In this document: positions 11,793 through 21,546 of the stretch, piece by piece
How the letters are laid out: each line of letters opens with the position of its first letter
How positions within the stretch are numbered: the first letter of the stretch is position 1
DNA from: a virus
Length of the DNA: 36,012 nucleotides
Strand: one strand, 5' to 3'
Virus record (IMG/VR): IMGVR_UViG_3300043425_000084
Location: 1-36,012 of that record
Made by a program: the position numbers and the translations under genes
The notes under the pieces: model-generated
Told to the model about the DNA's origin: nothing
Databases searched by the model: none
The model's input: the letters and a program-made list of their open reading frames with translations, nothing else

Positions 11793-12195
11793 TCGGTTTC
11801 TCTTTTGATTTCATATCAATAATCTTTTCTAGGGTGCGACCACCAAAATAGAAAGACATAATTAACATACCCCATTGACCAAGCAACTCAACATACTTTT
11901 CGTTAGCATTCATGCCAAATGTGGACATTCCTGCAAAGATAAAATAGCCTGCTAAGATGGCTATAAGGGTCATGGGTCGAATGTTTTTGGATAGCCAAGA
12001 ATCAGATGCCATGTCTGATTGCTGTCGCTTAGTCAGTTCTTGGGCTTCGATGTTATCGGCTTGTAGTTCAGCCAACTTGCCTTCTTGTTGCAACTTAATT
12101 AGTTCTTGTTGGGCTTTGGCTTTCGCTTCAGGATCAGGAATAAATTTGTCTAATACTTTCATTCCTACATCAAACAATGCTGTTAATGGAAACAT
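11779..12195 (-). CDS. Holin of the 3-TM superfamily
   Basis: A 138-residue protein. A polar, helical N-terminal half rich in Ala, Gln, Lys and Glu (to about residue 60) is followed by SWLSKNIRPMTLIAILAGYFIFAG, a linker, and WGMLIMSFYFGGRTLEKI, the hallmark of the GTA/3-TM holin family. Two or three membrane helices near 70-90 and 105-125. It lets the endolysin through the inner membrane. It is part of a tightly overlapping lysis cassette. Confidence 0.87.
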   Translation of the reverse strand: MFPLTALFDVGMKVLDKFIPDPEAKAKAQQELIKLQQEGKLAELQADNIEAQELTKRQQSDMASDSWLSKNIRPMTLIAILAGYFIFAGMSTFGMNANEKYVELLGQWGMLIMSFYFGGRTLEKIIDMKSKEKPNANS

Positions 12196-12455
12196 TATTT
12201 TTTCTGCCTTTCTTCAATCAACTTAACTCGCACATGAAGATCATGAATTTCTTTATAGATTTCTTCACGCTGTTTTGCTCGTCTTTCTGCTGAAATTGGG
12301 CTATCTGTTGGCACACCTTCGTTTGTAATTAGAGCAGGCATCTTGCCTTCAATCTTTGTCAATCGTTCTTGGAATGACGATACTTGACCGAGTAACCATG
12401 CTATACAGGCAACCAAAATAGGTATGACTGCCTTGAGCAAATCTTGCATAGTCAT
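12195..12455 (-). CDS. Lysis-cassette membrane protein with coiled coil
   Basis: An 86-residue protein with an N-terminal membrane helix (residues about 6-24, LLKAVIPILVACIAWLLGQV) and two coiled-coil segments (SSFQERLTKIEGKM and EEIYKEIHDLHVRVKLIEERQ) flanking a GVPTDSPISAERRAKQ linker. It could be an i-spanin-like or an accessory holin protein; I see no outer-membrane lipoprotein partner nearby. Overlaps the neighbours at both ends (ATGA start, stop at the holin start). Confidence 0.7.
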   Translation of the reverse strand: MTMQDLLKAVIPILVACIAWLLGQVSSFQERLTKIEGKMPALITNEGVPTDSPISAERRAKQREEIYKEIHDLHVRVKLIEERQKK

Positions 12456-12664
12456 TTATGGCTAAACCAAGAAGTAAGGTAAGTTACTAAACCACCCATA
12501 AAGGATGCTATTGCCATACCTGCAAACATACCACCTTTTGACTGATTAGCCATTGCTAAAAGGGTTTTAATATCCTTTTCCATGACATCGACTTTTTCTT
12601 GTAGGGTTTCTACTTGCTTAACCAAACCCCCGAATTTAAACATATCGAAATTGTCATCAGGCAT
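12452..12664 (-). CDS. Lysis-cassette protein with coiled coil and C-terminal TM
   Basis: A 70-residue protein: a heptad-rich helix at about 10-45 (KFGGLVKQVETLQEKVDVMEKDIKTLL) and a Gly-rich membrane helix near 48-66 (GGMFAGMAIASFMGGLVTYL). I chose ATG 12664, which overlaps the end of the glycosyltransferase gene; an in-frame start at 12706 lies deeper within it. The arrangement mirrors the next gene (membrane helix first, coiled coil after), so the two may interact. Similar to XhlA-like or phage 'DUF' lysis accessories. Confidence 0.65.
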   Translation of the reverse strand: MPDDNFDMFKFGGLVKQVETLQEKVDVMEKDIKTLLAMANQSKGGMFAGMAIASFMGGLVTYLTSWFSHK

Positions 12665-13709
12665 TTTCGCCACCATAATACTTAAGATTGTTAATAAGCC
12701 TGTCATTGGCAGGTTCTAGGTCAACTGCTATCTTGCCATGTATTATGGAGTCTTCTTTTTTTCCTAAATGATACGCTGAAATTGCAATTAAGTCATGTGG
12801 TTTTGCACCCCAAACAGTCGGGTCCATCGTGTAAACCAACTCTTTGTCTTTGATTTCTAATGCCCTTGTCGCAGAATCAAAGCATTCCTGCCATTCGCCC
12901 TTGAGATAACATGAATGAGCAAGTTCTACCCAAGGCTCACGAGTATTAGGTGCTTCTTTGCAGGCTTTGCGATACCATTCCCTACCATCTTGCCCCATAG
13001 CATCATACGCTTTGCCTAGTAAACGCATGGCATAGCATCGTTCATTTTGCCAAGTGGCTTCGGGCATAGCCAAGTAACGATTTAGAGCCACAATAGCATC
13101 TAACCATTTGCTATAAAAGGTAAGTTCCCTTGCGTAATAGAATGCATTTCTAGGGCATCTTGGATCTTCTTTAACGCTAACCTCTAATAGATCAAGGTAT
13201 TGACCACGAGATTTTGTAGGGTCAGGTTTGTGAACAACCAATAATTTATCAGTTGTTGCCCATACTTCATTAGTCCTAATATCAGGAACAGGATACTCAT
13301 GGCAAGGGTGATGCCAATGATAACCTTTTCTATGATGTATTTTTTCATAATAAAAAGATATACCACATCCCCAATCAAACTTATAGCGTAAACGAGTAGT
13401 GTCTTCTTTCCATACTCGTTCTATTTCTTCTCGCCAACCTTCTTGTAGTTCTTCATCAAGGTCTAGGCTAATACAAACATCTATATCTGCAGGAAGAAGG
13501 CAAAGGGCGACATCTCTAGCAATATCAAACCGCCAAGGCATAACAGAAATGTTGTGAACAGTAGCCCCATATTTTTTGGCTTCCTTAACAGTATTGTCAG
13601 TCGATCCTGTGTCTGCTATCAATACCATATCGGCATCTTTAGCAGATTCACAGAATCGTTTTACAAATTGTTCTTCGTTTTTTGATATTGCATATACGGC
13701 TATTTTCAT
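12657..13709 (-). CDS. Family 2 glycosyltransferase with TPR-like tail
   Basis: A 350-residue protein. Residues 1-150 form a GT-A fold: MKIAVYAISKNEE, ADTGSTDNTV at 32-41 and the metal-binding LDLDEEL at 82-88. Residues about 195-345 are helical repeats like TPRs (FYYARELTFY, ALNRYLAM, RLLGKAYDAMGQ, LAHSCYLKGEWQEC, AISAYHLGKKEDSI). It transfers a sugar from a nucleotide sugar, probably to a phage protein or host surface component. Its place between the fibre and lysis genes suggests the collagen-like fibre as a substrate, but that is inference. Confidence 0.88.
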   Translation of the reverse strand: MKIAVYAISKNEEQFVKRFCESAKDADMVLIADTGSTDNTVKEAKKYGATVHNISVMPWRFDIARDVALCLLPADIDVCISLDLDEELQEGWREEIERVWKEDTTRLRYKFDWGCGISFYYEKIHHRKGYHWHHPCHEYPVPDIRTNEVWATTDKLLVVHKPDPTKSRGQYLDLLEVSVKEDPRCPRNAFYYARELTFYSKWLDAIVALNRYLAMPEATWQNERCYAMRLLGKAYDAMGQDGREWYRKACKEAPNTREPWVELAHSCYLKGEWQECFDSATRALEIKDKELVYTMDPTVWGAKPHDLIAISAYHLGKKEDSIIHGKIAVDLEPANDRLINNLKYYGGENA

Positions 13710-13725
13710 GTCTTATCCTATGTTA

Positions 13726-16377
13726 TTAAACTGTATAAACTGCCTCTACTCTTGTTCCTGCAGGTAAACCTGTTGCAAATACGATTGATGTTCCACTTGT
13801 AATAGTTACATCACCACCTGCACCACCAACCATTTCAACACCATTACAGAACACCATTATTTTTCCTGATGTGTAAGTAGTAGAAGTTGTAAATGTAGTC
13901 TGTGATGCAGTAGCAGTAAATGTGTCATAGATTGTTCTGCCTACAACAACTCCTAACGATACTTGGCTTGCATTAGATGCAGTTCCTGTCAATGATGCAG
14001 TAATAGTTCCTGCACTAAAGTTGCCACTTGCATCACGCTGAACTAAAGCACTTGCAGTATTAGCACTTGCCGCTACTAATGATGTTCCCCAAGCAGTTCC
14101 AGTAGATACTGCTACACCTGATGCAGGATATGTTGTAGGTCCTGTAGGCCCAGTAGGTCCGACATTACCTTGAACACCTTGAATACCTTGAGTTCCTTGG
14201 ATACCCTGTGGTCCTGTCGGTCCAACTACACCTTGGTCGCCTTGTGGTCCTGTCGGTCCTACGACACCCTGTGGTCCAGTTGGTCCTACTGCACCCTGTG
14301 GACCTGTAGGTCCTACGACACCTTGAATGCCCTGTGGTCCTGTTGGTCCTTGTGGTCCTGTATCACCTGTATTGCCTTGAATACCTTGAGTTCCTTGCGG
14401 ACCTGTAGGTCCAACAACTCCTTGGATTCCTTGTGGTCCTGTAGGTCCAACAATTCCTTGTGGTCCTGTAGGTCCTACTGCACCTGTATTTCCTGTTGGT
14501 CCTGTAGGTCCTATTGCACCTTGAGCACCTGTTGGTCCAACTTCACCTTGTATTCCTTGCTCACCCTGAATACCCTGAACACCCTGTGGTCCAGTAGGTC
14601 CATGATCGCCCTGAATACCTTGTGGTCCTGTTGGTCCAGTTGGTCCTGCCACAGTAGAATTTGCACCTGTTGCACCTGTAGGTCCTTGAATACCTTGGCT
14701 ACCTGTTGGTCCTTGAACACCTTGTAAACCCTGTTCGCCTTGAATACCTTGTATGCCTTGAGGACCTGTTGGACCAACTGCACCTTGCGATCCTGTTGGA
14801 CCTGCACTACCTGTTGGACCATTCTGCGTATAGGTTACTTGCGTAATAGTTGCAATCATACTTGGCGATACAGGAGTTGTTGGGGTTGTGCCTGCCGCCA
14901 AAACTTCTAAACTTACGGCAGTATCTTCTGTTTGCCAATAAAATTCAATGTAATCATTAACACTTAATGGCATTACATAGTTCCAAGCGGCAATAATTTG
15001 TCCGTTTACTGAACCTTGTTTGCCCGGAACTGCTACTGCACCTCTACTGTCAGCAATATCAACATTATTTTTTTTCAGCCAAAACGATGTTTCAACAATA
15101 GCATTTGAAGTATTAACTGCTTGTGCAGAAAATTGAATGTTATAAACACCTGTTTCAGTAATGTTTAATCGAGAATTGTTGCTTAGATTTACACCATAAT
15201 TGCTAGGATCATTTTCATTAAATGTAATTGCATAAGCAGTAGTTGTATTTCCTGCTACTTGATTTTGTGTAGACCAAAATGATCCCCAATGTGCAACAGT
15301 TCCACCTGCACCGGGATTTCCTTGTGGACCTGTCGGACCTGTAGAACCAATGCTTCCTGTTGGTCCAACAAAACCTTGTGGACCTTGAATTCCTTGTGGA
15401 CCTGTTGGACCATCTATTCCCTGAATGCCTTGTGGACCAGTAGGACCAGTTGGACCTGCTATTGTGCTTGCCGCACCTGTAGCACCTGTAGGACCTGTAA
15501 TAGAGTTTCCTTGCATTCCTTGTGGACCAGTAGGACCAATATCGCCTACATTACCTTGGATACCTTGAACACCCTGTGGACCAGTAGGACCAATATCGCC
15601 TTGTATGCCTGTAGGACCAGTAGGACCAACATTGCCTTGATTTCCTTGAGCACCTGTTGGACCTAACGGACCTTGAGTGCCTGTAGGACCAACATTACCT
15701 TGTATGCCTTGAGCACCAGTTGGACCTTGTAAGCCTTGTTCGCCTTGGATTCCTTGAATGCCTTGAGGACCAGTTGGACCATGATCACCTTGAATACCTT
15801 GAGCACCTGTAGGACCAGTAGGACCTGCAACAGTAGATGCTTGTCCTTGTGGACCAGTTGGACCAGTAATAGATAATCCTGTAGGACCTGTCGGACCTGC
15901 TTGTGTAGATGCAGGACCAGTAGGACCTGTGTTACCTACAATACCTTGAGGACCTTGTATTCCTTGAGGTCCAGTAGGACCTGCAATACCTTGACTACCT
16001 TGATTGCCCTGAATACCTTGAGGACCTGTAGGACCTGCGACAGTGCTTGGCGAACCTGTTGCACCTGTTGGTCCAGTTGGACCAGTTCCCGATGGACCTG
16101 TAGCACCTGTTGGACCTGTTGCACCCATGCCTGTAGGACCAGTAGGACCTGTGCCACTAGGACCAGTTGCACCTGTTGGACCTGTAGCACCTGCCACACC
16201 TGCCGATCCTGTAGCACCTGTAGGTCCTGTAGGACCACCAAAAGCACCTGTTGGACCTACTGCACCAGTTGGACCTGTTGGACCACCTGCAGGACCTTGT
16301 GGACCTGTAGGACCAATAATGCCTTGATCGACAATTAAAGTAACTTGATTAGCGTTTTCGTAAGAAATAGTTGGCAT
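13726..16377 (-). CDS. Collagen-like tail fibre with embedded globular domain
   Basis: An 883-residue fibre. Residues about 15-355 and 518-750 are Gly-X-Y triplets, mostly GPTGP and GPQGIQG, which should form a trimeric collagen-like helix. Between them, about 358-517, lies a beta-rich domain ([12 protein letters not shown] ... [16 protein letters not shown] ... [10 protein letters not shown]) resembling a TNF/C1q-like jelly roll. The C-terminal 130 residues contain a fibre segment ([28 protein letters not shown]) and a beta-strand end domain. Likely a receptor-binding or accessory side fibre. The triplet DNA is repetitive, so length variation is expected. Confidence 0.88.
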   Translation of the reverse strand: MPTISYENANQVTLIVDQGIIGPTGPQGPAGGPTGPTGAVGPTGAFGGPTGPTGATGSAGVAGATGPTGATGPSGTGPTGPTGMGATGPTGATGPSGTGPTGPTGATGSPSTVAGPTGPQGIQGNQGSQGIAGPTGPQGIQGPQGIVGNTGPTGPASTQAGPTGPTGLSITGPTGPQGQASTVAGPTGPTGAQGIQGDHGPTGPQGIQGIQGEQGLQGPTGAQGIQGNVGPTGTQGPLGPTGAQGNQGNVGPTGPTGIQGDIGPTGPQGVQGIQGNVGDIGPTGPQGMQGNSITGPTGATGAASTIAGPTGPTGPQGIQGIDGPTGPQGIQGPQGFVGPTGSIGSTGPTGPQGNPGAGGTVAHWGSFWSTQNQVAGNTTTAYAITFNENDPSNYGVNLSNNSRLNITETGVYNIQFSAQAVNTSNAIVETSFWLKKNNVDIADSRGAVAVPGKQGSVNGQIIAAWNYVMPLSVNDYIEFYWQTEDTAVSLEVLAAGTTPTTPVSPSMIATITQVTYTQNGPTGSAGPTGSQGAVGPTGPQGIQGIQGEQGLQGVQGPTGSQGIQGPTGATGANSTVAGPTGPTGPQGIQGDHGPTGPQGVQGIQGEQGIQGEVGPTGAQGAIGPTGPTGNTGAVGPTGPQGIVGPTGPQGIQGVVGPTGPQGTQGIQGNTGDTGPQGPTGPQGIQGVVGPTGPQGAVGPTGPQGVVGPTGPQGDQGVVGPTGPQGIQGTQGIQGVQGNVGPTGPTGPTTYPASGVAVSTGTAWGTSLVAASANTASALVQRDASGNFSAGTITASLTGTASNASQVSLGVVVGRTIYDTFTATASQTTFTTSTTYTSGKIMVFCNGVEMVGGAGGDVTITSGTSIVFATGLPAGTRVEAVYTV

Positions 16378-16385
16378 GGCAGTTC

Positions 16386-16892
16386 CTAATTATTTACTAC
16401 TGCATCTGAACGAATCAGGAACAGTAAAAAAATGATCATATCGTTTGCAGGTGTTGAGCCACTTGCAGGAAAACTAATTTTTATGCGACCTGAAAAACCT
16501 ACAGGATTTACATCGTTAATATCTAGTTCAGGGTCGCCTGCCATTACACCCCAAGTCGATTCATTTATTACAAGAGTAAATGTGCCATTGGCAGGGATAA
16601 TATTTGTAATAGTTAGTGATATAGGAGTAGGAGTTGGATTAAAATCTGCTATGTCAAAAGTAAGTCCATAGCGACTATCTCGAACATTAGATAGTGTTCG
16701 TCTAATAATTTGTGCATCTATTGTTGCACCTGTAAGATTAATAGGAGTTACTGTGCCATTGCACTCAGTAGAATCATTATTGCCTAGCGTTAAATTCCAA
16801 TAGGTATTTTGGTTATAAACCAATTCACCTGCAATAATTTGATTATCAAACCCACTTACTTGAGTAAGTGTATTTTTATTAAAGACTGTCAT
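16386..16892 (-). CDS. Tail-associated protein, beta-rich, unknown
   Basis: A 168-residue protein of beta character with an N-terminal [14 protein letters not shown] block, [18 protein letters not shown], and [20 protein letters not shown]. The layout recalls the Ig-like N-terminal domain of baseplate/tail upper proteins (BppU type) and related proteins encoded next to fibres. It lies immediately upstream of the collagen-like fibre gene and may attach it to the tail tip; that is inferred from position. Confidence 0.6.
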   Translation of the reverse strand: MTVFNKNTLTQVSGFDNQIIAGELVYNQNTYWNLTLGNNDSTECNGTVTPINLTGATIDAQIIRRTLSNVRDSRYGLTFDIADFNPTPTPISLTITNIIPANGTFTLVINESTWGVMAGDPELDINDVNPVGFSGRIKISFPASGSTPANDMIIFLLFLIRSDAVVNN

Positions 16893-16936
16893 GATTTCTC
16901 CAATTCTCGGTTAATGGGGAATGGCACTCCACTCAC
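16889..16936 (-). CDS. Very short possible peptide or leader
   Basis: A 15-codon GTG frame encoding [14 protein letters not shown], with its TGA overlapping the next ATG as ATGA. The words V-P-F-P-I-N-R-E-L-E resemble the core of a small conserved phage tail-region protein I recall, so it may be a remnant or a coupling leader. No ribosome site is seen; a longer open frame upstream has no start codon. Weakly supported. Confidence 0.25.
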   Translation of the reverse strand: MSGVPFPINRELEKS

Positions 16937-16971
16937 CCACGAATCATGTCTTATTTTTTATTTATTGTAAT

Positions 16972-17250
16972 CTAATACTTGCCTTCTGCGAATACATTTA
17001 TAAAAACAGTTTCATCTTCTAGTGCTTCAATTTCATGCCATTTTCCTGCTAATAAATTAACAGGAGTTGAATCTTTATTTACAATAACTGATTTTTCTTC
17101 TTGTGTTAATTTGCAAGAGCCGGAAACACAAACAGTTGCATGAGAATATTCATGTGCATGATTTGTAATTCCTTCTCCTTTATTAGCATGATAAATTCTT
17201 ACTACTGCACCGGCATAAGTAAATTCATGCTTTAATTTTGCAGATTCCAT
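16972..17250 (-). CDS. Small cupin-fold protein
   Basis: A 92-residue single-domain cupin: the first motif reads NHAHEYSHATVCVSG (His at H-x-H and after four residues), and the second reads LLAGKWHEIEALEDETVFINVF with the second-motif His. The three or four His could bind one metal ion. Stand-alone mini-cupins of this kind occur among tail genes of freshwater phages; whether structural or enzymatic is unknown. It lies between a glycine-rich tail adhesin cluster and the fibre genes. Confidence 0.78.
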   Translation of the reverse strand: MESAKLKHEFTYAGAVVRIYHANKGEGITNHAHEYSHATVCVSGSCKLTQEEKSVIVNKDSTPVNLLAGKWHEIEALEDETVFINVFAEGKY

Positions 17251-17252
17251 TT

Positions 17253-17567
17253 TTAAATAGTTACTGTTCCATTTGTATCAGGTTGATCGTTTTTTGGTTT
17301 TGGTGGTTTTGGTTTTTCTTGATTAGTTGTCAAAATTTGTGTTGTTGCGTTCCAAGTAAACCCAATATCTCCATCACCAATTTGCTCTTGTAAAACCCAA
17401 TCACTTAATTCTTTGTTCCAATTCCAAATTAAAGCAGGGGTTGTTGCTTTAACAAGCATTAAATAATTACTAGGCGGTTGCCATGTTTCAGAATTTCCAT
17501 CCCAAACACAAACATTATCTACAACATTAGTAGATTCATTAATCATTAAATAATTTTGAGTTGTCAT
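17253..17567 (-). CDS. Tail-region protein, possible fibre assembly partner
   Basis: A 104-residue protein (MTTQNYLMINESTNVVDNVCVWDGN at the start) with aromatic-rich repeats W-D-G-N, W-Q-P-P, W-N-W-N and a proline/lysine-rich tail. Similar short proteins accompany tail fibre genes in freshwater phages. The ATG at 17567 has AGGTGA five bases upstream; another in-frame ATG at 17585 overlaps the upstream gene's stop. Function not known; a chaperone or fibre cap is a guess. Confidence 0.65.
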   Translation of the reverse strand: MTTQNYLMINESTNVVDNVCVWDGNSETWQPPSNYLMLVKATTPALIWNWNKELSDWVLQEQIGDGDIGFTWNATTQILTTNQEKPKPPKPKNDQPDTNGTVTI

Positions 17568-17578
17568 ATATTCACCTA

Positions 17579-18382
17579 TTACCATTCAAACACTACAACG
17601 CCTGCCGCACCCGATCCACCACTAAGGTTTGATGCACCATTTGCACCGCCACCACCGCCACCATATTGCCTGCCAGCAATACCACCCCCATTATTTGCTT
17701 GACCACCGCCACCTAATATACTTGAACCACCTGCAATATATGGACCGGGAGTTCCTGCAATATTTAAAGTTCCGTTTGAACCAATACCACCTGCCGCACC
17801 ACCATTAGGAAATCCTCTAGCAACATTAGATGCACCAGCACCACCAGTTGCAGAAATAGTCGTAATGCTTTGAGTTCCTGATGACACACTTGATGTTCCA
17901 CCAGTTGCCCCTTGTTGTGATCCACCTGATCCACCGCCACCACCACCACCACCAATAGTTACAGATAGGGTTGCACCTGAAGTTAATCCTGTTAAAAATG
18001 ATATAGCCGCACCACCACCGCCACCGCCTGAAGCATTGCCACCACCATCACAGCCATTCCATCCACCGCCACCACCACCACCACCAACTACTGTAACTTT
18101 AAGAGCAGTAATTCCTGATGGGATGGTAAATGTTCCGTTACTTGTAAATGCTTGACCTCTATCACCAACATAAGTTGCACCACCGCCACCAGTAGCAGTA
18201 ACAGTTTGATTTGGAAAAGAACCTGAAATGCTAATTCCTGTTCCTGCTACTAAAGATGGGCTTGATGTTCCTGTTCCACCATTGGCTACTGGCAAAATTC
18301 CTGTTGCATTAGTTCCTACATTAAGTTGCCCTGATGTATTAACTGCGTTTGCGAGTATTGCTAAGTTATATGCTTGTGTCAT
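17579..18382 (-). CDS. Glycine-rich tail adhesin
   Basis: A 267-residue protein. The N-terminal part (LPVANGGTGTSSPSLVAGTGI) is a fibre motif common in phage tails. From about 80 on it is a glycine-rich domain with many G5-G8 runs interrupted by short variable loops and ends in GAAGVVVFEW, like the glycine-rich receptor-binding domains that form polyglycine-II sandwiches (T-even gp38 type). It probably makes the tip that touches the host receptor. Loops between Gly runs are the expected specificity sites. Confidence 0.8.
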   Translation of the reverse strand: MTQAYNLAILANAVNTSGQLNVGTNATGILPVANGGTGTSSPSLVAGTGISISGSFPNQTVTATGGGGATYVGDRGQAFTSNGTFTIPSGITALKVTVVGGGGGGGGWNGCDGGGNASGGGGGGAAISFLTGLTSGATLSVTIGGGGGGGGSGGSQQGATGGTSSVSSGTQSITTISATGGAGASNVARGFPNGGAAGGIGSNGTLNIAGTPGPYIAGGSSILGGGGQANNGGGIAGRQYGGGGGGANGASNLSGGSGAAGVVVFEW

Positions 18383-21300
18383 TAGACTGCCCCTGTTCTT
18401 GCAAAGGTTTGATTGACCATAATGTTAAGTATTGTATCGGGAGAATTGGTCAAAGTATAGACCCCCGTTGATGTTGTAAAGTCTGTTCCTTGGCTTAAAT
18501 AAATGCCATTTTGATATAAATTAAAGGCTAATGGATCAAAACTAAAGAAATATTGAGTTTGACCGATAATAGTATTAAATGTTACATTTACAGGGTTTCC
18601 ATTTGGTGTTCCTAAGTTATTAGGTGTCCATTGATAAACGACTACTTTGCCTGTAAGAGTAGATGGAAAATCGGTAATTATTTGCCCGACTATGTTGTAA
18701 TCCTGTTCATTTAAAACTGTGCCATTAATAAAAATTAATTCATAGCCACTTTCTAGCGTAAATAAACCTGTGCAATCTATTTCGCTAACATTGGTTACAT
18801 CTATTACATTTCGACTAAATGAGTTGTAATTGCCTGTTGTTGAGTTATACGATCTAAAAGATACGATTGTAATAATATCGCCTAATGTAGCACCTGTTGC
18901 TAAAGTTACTGTGCCTGTTGCACCTGCAGTATCTGTAAATTCAGAATTGTCTAGTAATACTCCATTTTGGAATACCCAACAGTTATTTATTAAGTAGCCT
19001 GAACTTCTTGTTACGCTATATACAGTTTGTCCTGCAGTTGCAGTAAATTGTTGCTCAGAATAATAAAATCCATCAGGGGGTGCAAAACCTACTACTCGAC
19101 CATAAATATCAATGGTTAAAGTTGCCGCAGATGCAGTCTTTTGATATGGACCACCAAAATCTAGGAATGGTTTTAGAGCCGCAACAATCTTGCCATCTGC
19201 ATTATTAACTACATCAATCTCGCCTGTGCCTACGCTAGTAGTTCCTGTTTGAATTAATTGACCTGTGCGTTCATCTAGGTCAATAATATTTGTGCCATCA
19301 GGCAAAGCAGACCAAATAGAAGGATCAAATATAGTTGCTTGCGTTAAAACAAACGCACCATTACCACCTGCGTATCCCGCAAAACCTGTATCAAAACTAA
19401 ATTTACGACCTGTTCGGTTTGTATAGCCTAAAAATATATTTGTGCCAAAAGCAGGATCGGCTAAATACCATGTATATTGCGTTGCATCATTTGGTGGTGT
19501 AATACTTATCTGATTGCATAAACCATAATACAAACGATTTGTAGGGCTAAAACTAAAGTTTGACGAGCCTGTAATATTGTCTGCATAGGCTACTGCTAAA
19601 TAACGATCTGTGTATTGGAATGTGCTTGGTCGCCATTGAAATAAAGTGCTAGGGCTACTATAAGCAGAACTAGCAAGACTATTGACCATACGAGTAAAAA
19701 AATACCAATTACCTGCAGGAATATTAGCAAGGAATACAGTAGGCAATACAGTATTAGTATTCCAAGGAGTTCCATTAGATTGAACTTCGCTTGTGCCTGC
19801 AAAATACATTTGACTTTGCAAAGGATTGCTATATGCCGAATACCAAATTTCTGCATATTGAATGATGCCTGATTGTGATGTAGTAATAACTACACCAAAA
19901 GAAGGATTGGTTGCAGTAGGGTATTGAGCAGAAAAAGTAGGTGCAGGAACAGTTCCAAAAAATGTTGGGTCGCCTATGCCTGTATTAGGTGCAGGTTGAA
20001 ACTGAGTAATACCTGTATCGTCATAAACTGTTGGATTAAATTCGCTAAGATTCAACTTAACAATGATTGCACCATCATCAGTAAATGTCTGTGATAGTTT
20101 TGTAATCCTAAATAGTTTATTTACCCATCCATAATTGCTATTGGTTACAGTTACTACATCACCTGCATCTAATTCAAGACCAATAAAATTTACATCTACT
20201 GCTACTTGCAAATCTTCTCTGCCTGATTTAAGAATACGAGTAGCAATATATTGAGCCTGAACATCATTGTTTACTAATGGCAGGCTTAACGATACTTTAT
20301 TAACAGGCTCATTAGGATATAGCAATGCAGGATCAATTTGTGATAAATCAAATGTGCTTGAATTAAAAGCATCCTGATTAGAGTTGTCAGGAAATTTGCA
20401 CTCTACAACATTATAAGAACCTGCTATATCTAATGGACTAATAGTAATTGCAGAAATCATATTACTATCATTAATGTTCATGGCTACTGTATAACTAGGG
20501 CTTTGAACAATTACACCCCATTTAGCAGACACTTCGTTATATTTAAGCAGGCAATCGCAACAAGATGTCATATCTTGTAGGTTATCCATAATATTACGAT
20601 TAGTATCTATAAGACCATTAAACTTAAATCTTGGTTGAGTATCAGGAAATCCATCATAGTTTGTATAACTAAATGTTTGATTAGAATACGCAGTTAATGC
20701 AGTAAGACTTGCAGTATCTATTTGACTTAATGGAATAGATGCACCATAGCGATTATTAATTAAATAGTCATAGAAGCAATCGCCTGTATTGGTGCGACTA
20801 TTTGTTACTTGAAATTTGGTTTGCTCAATACCACGAACATTGGCAGATTGGCTATATGTAAGTTTAACAATAGCAAATGCACAATTAGTCATTAACTTAT
20901 TGGCATCCCATTGATATACTAAATTAGGGTCTTGCATTACTGTAATAGCACTTCCTGAACCTCTTGCAGGAGTGTTAGACCCATTTGGATATAACCAAAA
21001 CTCTATACGACCTGCAACAGTTGTATCTACAATTCCTGTAGATTCATCAAGTAAGCCTGTAATACTTGAACTTGTGCTATTAGTAAATTGAACTAATTTG
21101 CCACCATAATAAACATCACCAAAAGTAATTGTGTCAGGTGTTTGTCCTGCATTTGTATTGGTTACTTCGCATAAAGCAATAACATAATAAAGTTGTTGAT
21201 TATCTTCTGTAATACTTAAATCTACGATTGTTCCACCAACATAGGAAGTTCCATACACTACAGGAAGTTTGTTATCTGTAGCAGGTGGCACTTGTTGATT

Positions 21301-21546
21301 GTTGCCGGGGTTAGGACTTGATCCTGCACCATATCCACCATCAGGTTGAGATGGACTAAAAAATGCCTTAGATACAACTGCCGCCACAATCATATTAATT
21401 GCAAAAGCAGTAACCGCAACATAAGTAGCAGATAAATATCCTGCAGTTACTAATGCAGTTGCAATAGTCATTCCAACAGCAAAACTAGACCCTGCAAAGG
21501 TCAATAAAAAAGTTGCTATTGCTAATTTACTGTATCCAAGTTTCAT
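18382..21546 (-). CDS. Tail tip hub / central fibre protein (J-like)
   Basis: A 1054-residue protein. It begins with a hydrophobic region (two or three segments in residues 5-65, ending before SPSQPDGGYGAGSS), then NKLPVVYGTSYVGGTIVDLSITE, a known start of lambda J-like tail proteins. The middle contains the hub domains (RFKFNGLIDTNRNIMDNLQDMTSCC, then KLNLSEFNPTVYDDTG and fibronectin-like parts), and the end holds short beta domains with repeated FQNGVLL and LYQNGIYL words typical of fibre-like tips. It is the host-contact hub of the tail. Its start overlaps the GNAT gene end by 20 bases. Confidence 0.85.
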   Translation of the reverse strand: MKLGYSKLAIATFLLTFAGSSFAVGMTIATALVTAGYLSATYVAVTAFAINMIVAAVVSKAFFSPSQPDGGYGAGSSPNPGNNQQVPPATDNKLPVVYGTSYVGGTIVDLSITEDNQQLYYVIALCEVTNTNAGQTPDTITFGDVYYGGKLVQFTNSTSSSITGLLDESTGIVDTTVAGRIEFWLYPNGSNTPARGSGSAITVMQDPNLVYQWDANKLMTNCAFAIVKLTYSQSANVRGIEQTKFQVTNSRTNTGDCFYDYLINNRYGASIPLSQIDTASLTALTAYSNQTFSYTNYDGFPDTQPRFKFNGLIDTNRNIMDNLQDMTSCCDCLLKYNEVSAKWGVIVQSPSYTVAMNINDSNMISAITISPLDIAGSYNVVECKFPDNSNQDAFNSSTFDLSQIDPALLYPNEPVNKVSLSLPLVNNDVQAQYIATRILKSGREDLQVAVDVNFIGLELDAGDVVTVTNSNYGWVNKLFRITKLSQTFTDDGAIIVKLNLSEFNPTVYDDTGITQFQPAPNTGIGDPTFFGTVPAPTFSAQYPTATNPSFGVVITTSQSGIIQYAEIWYSAYSNPLQSQMYFAGTSEVQSNGTPWNTNTVLPTVFLANIPAGNWYFFTRMVNSLASSAYSSPSTLFQWRPSTFQYTDRYLAVAYADNITGSSNFSFSPTNRLYYGLCNQISITPPNDATQYTWYLADPAFGTNIFLGYTNRTGRKFSFDTGFAGYAGGNGAFVLTQATIFDPSIWSALPDGTNIIDLDERTGQLIQTGTTSVGTGEIDVVNNADGKIVAALKPFLDFGGPYQKTASAATLTIDIYGRVVGFAPPDGFYYSEQQFTATAGQTVYSVTRSSGYLINNCWVFQNGVLLDNSEFTDTAGATGTVTLATGATLGDIITIVSFRSYNSTTGNYNSFSRNVIDVTNVSEIDCTGLFTLESGYELIFINGTVLNEQDYNIVGQIITDFPSTLTGKVVVYQWTPNNLGTPNGNPVNVTFNTIIGQTQYFFSFDPLAFNLYQNGIYLSQGTDFTTSTGVYTLTNSPDTILNIMVNQTFARTGAV

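Noticed and set aside
13900-16340. Regular short repeats that could be mistaken for a CRISPR array or tandem satellite, and long open frames on the opposite strand
   Set aside because: The period is nine bases and multiples, matching Gly-X-Y codons of a continuous 883-residue frame; opposite-strand frames are shadows of it.
17579-18100. Long opposite- and alternate-frame open frames with Val/Gln-rich products
   Set aside because: They are shadows of the glycine codons of the tail adhesin.
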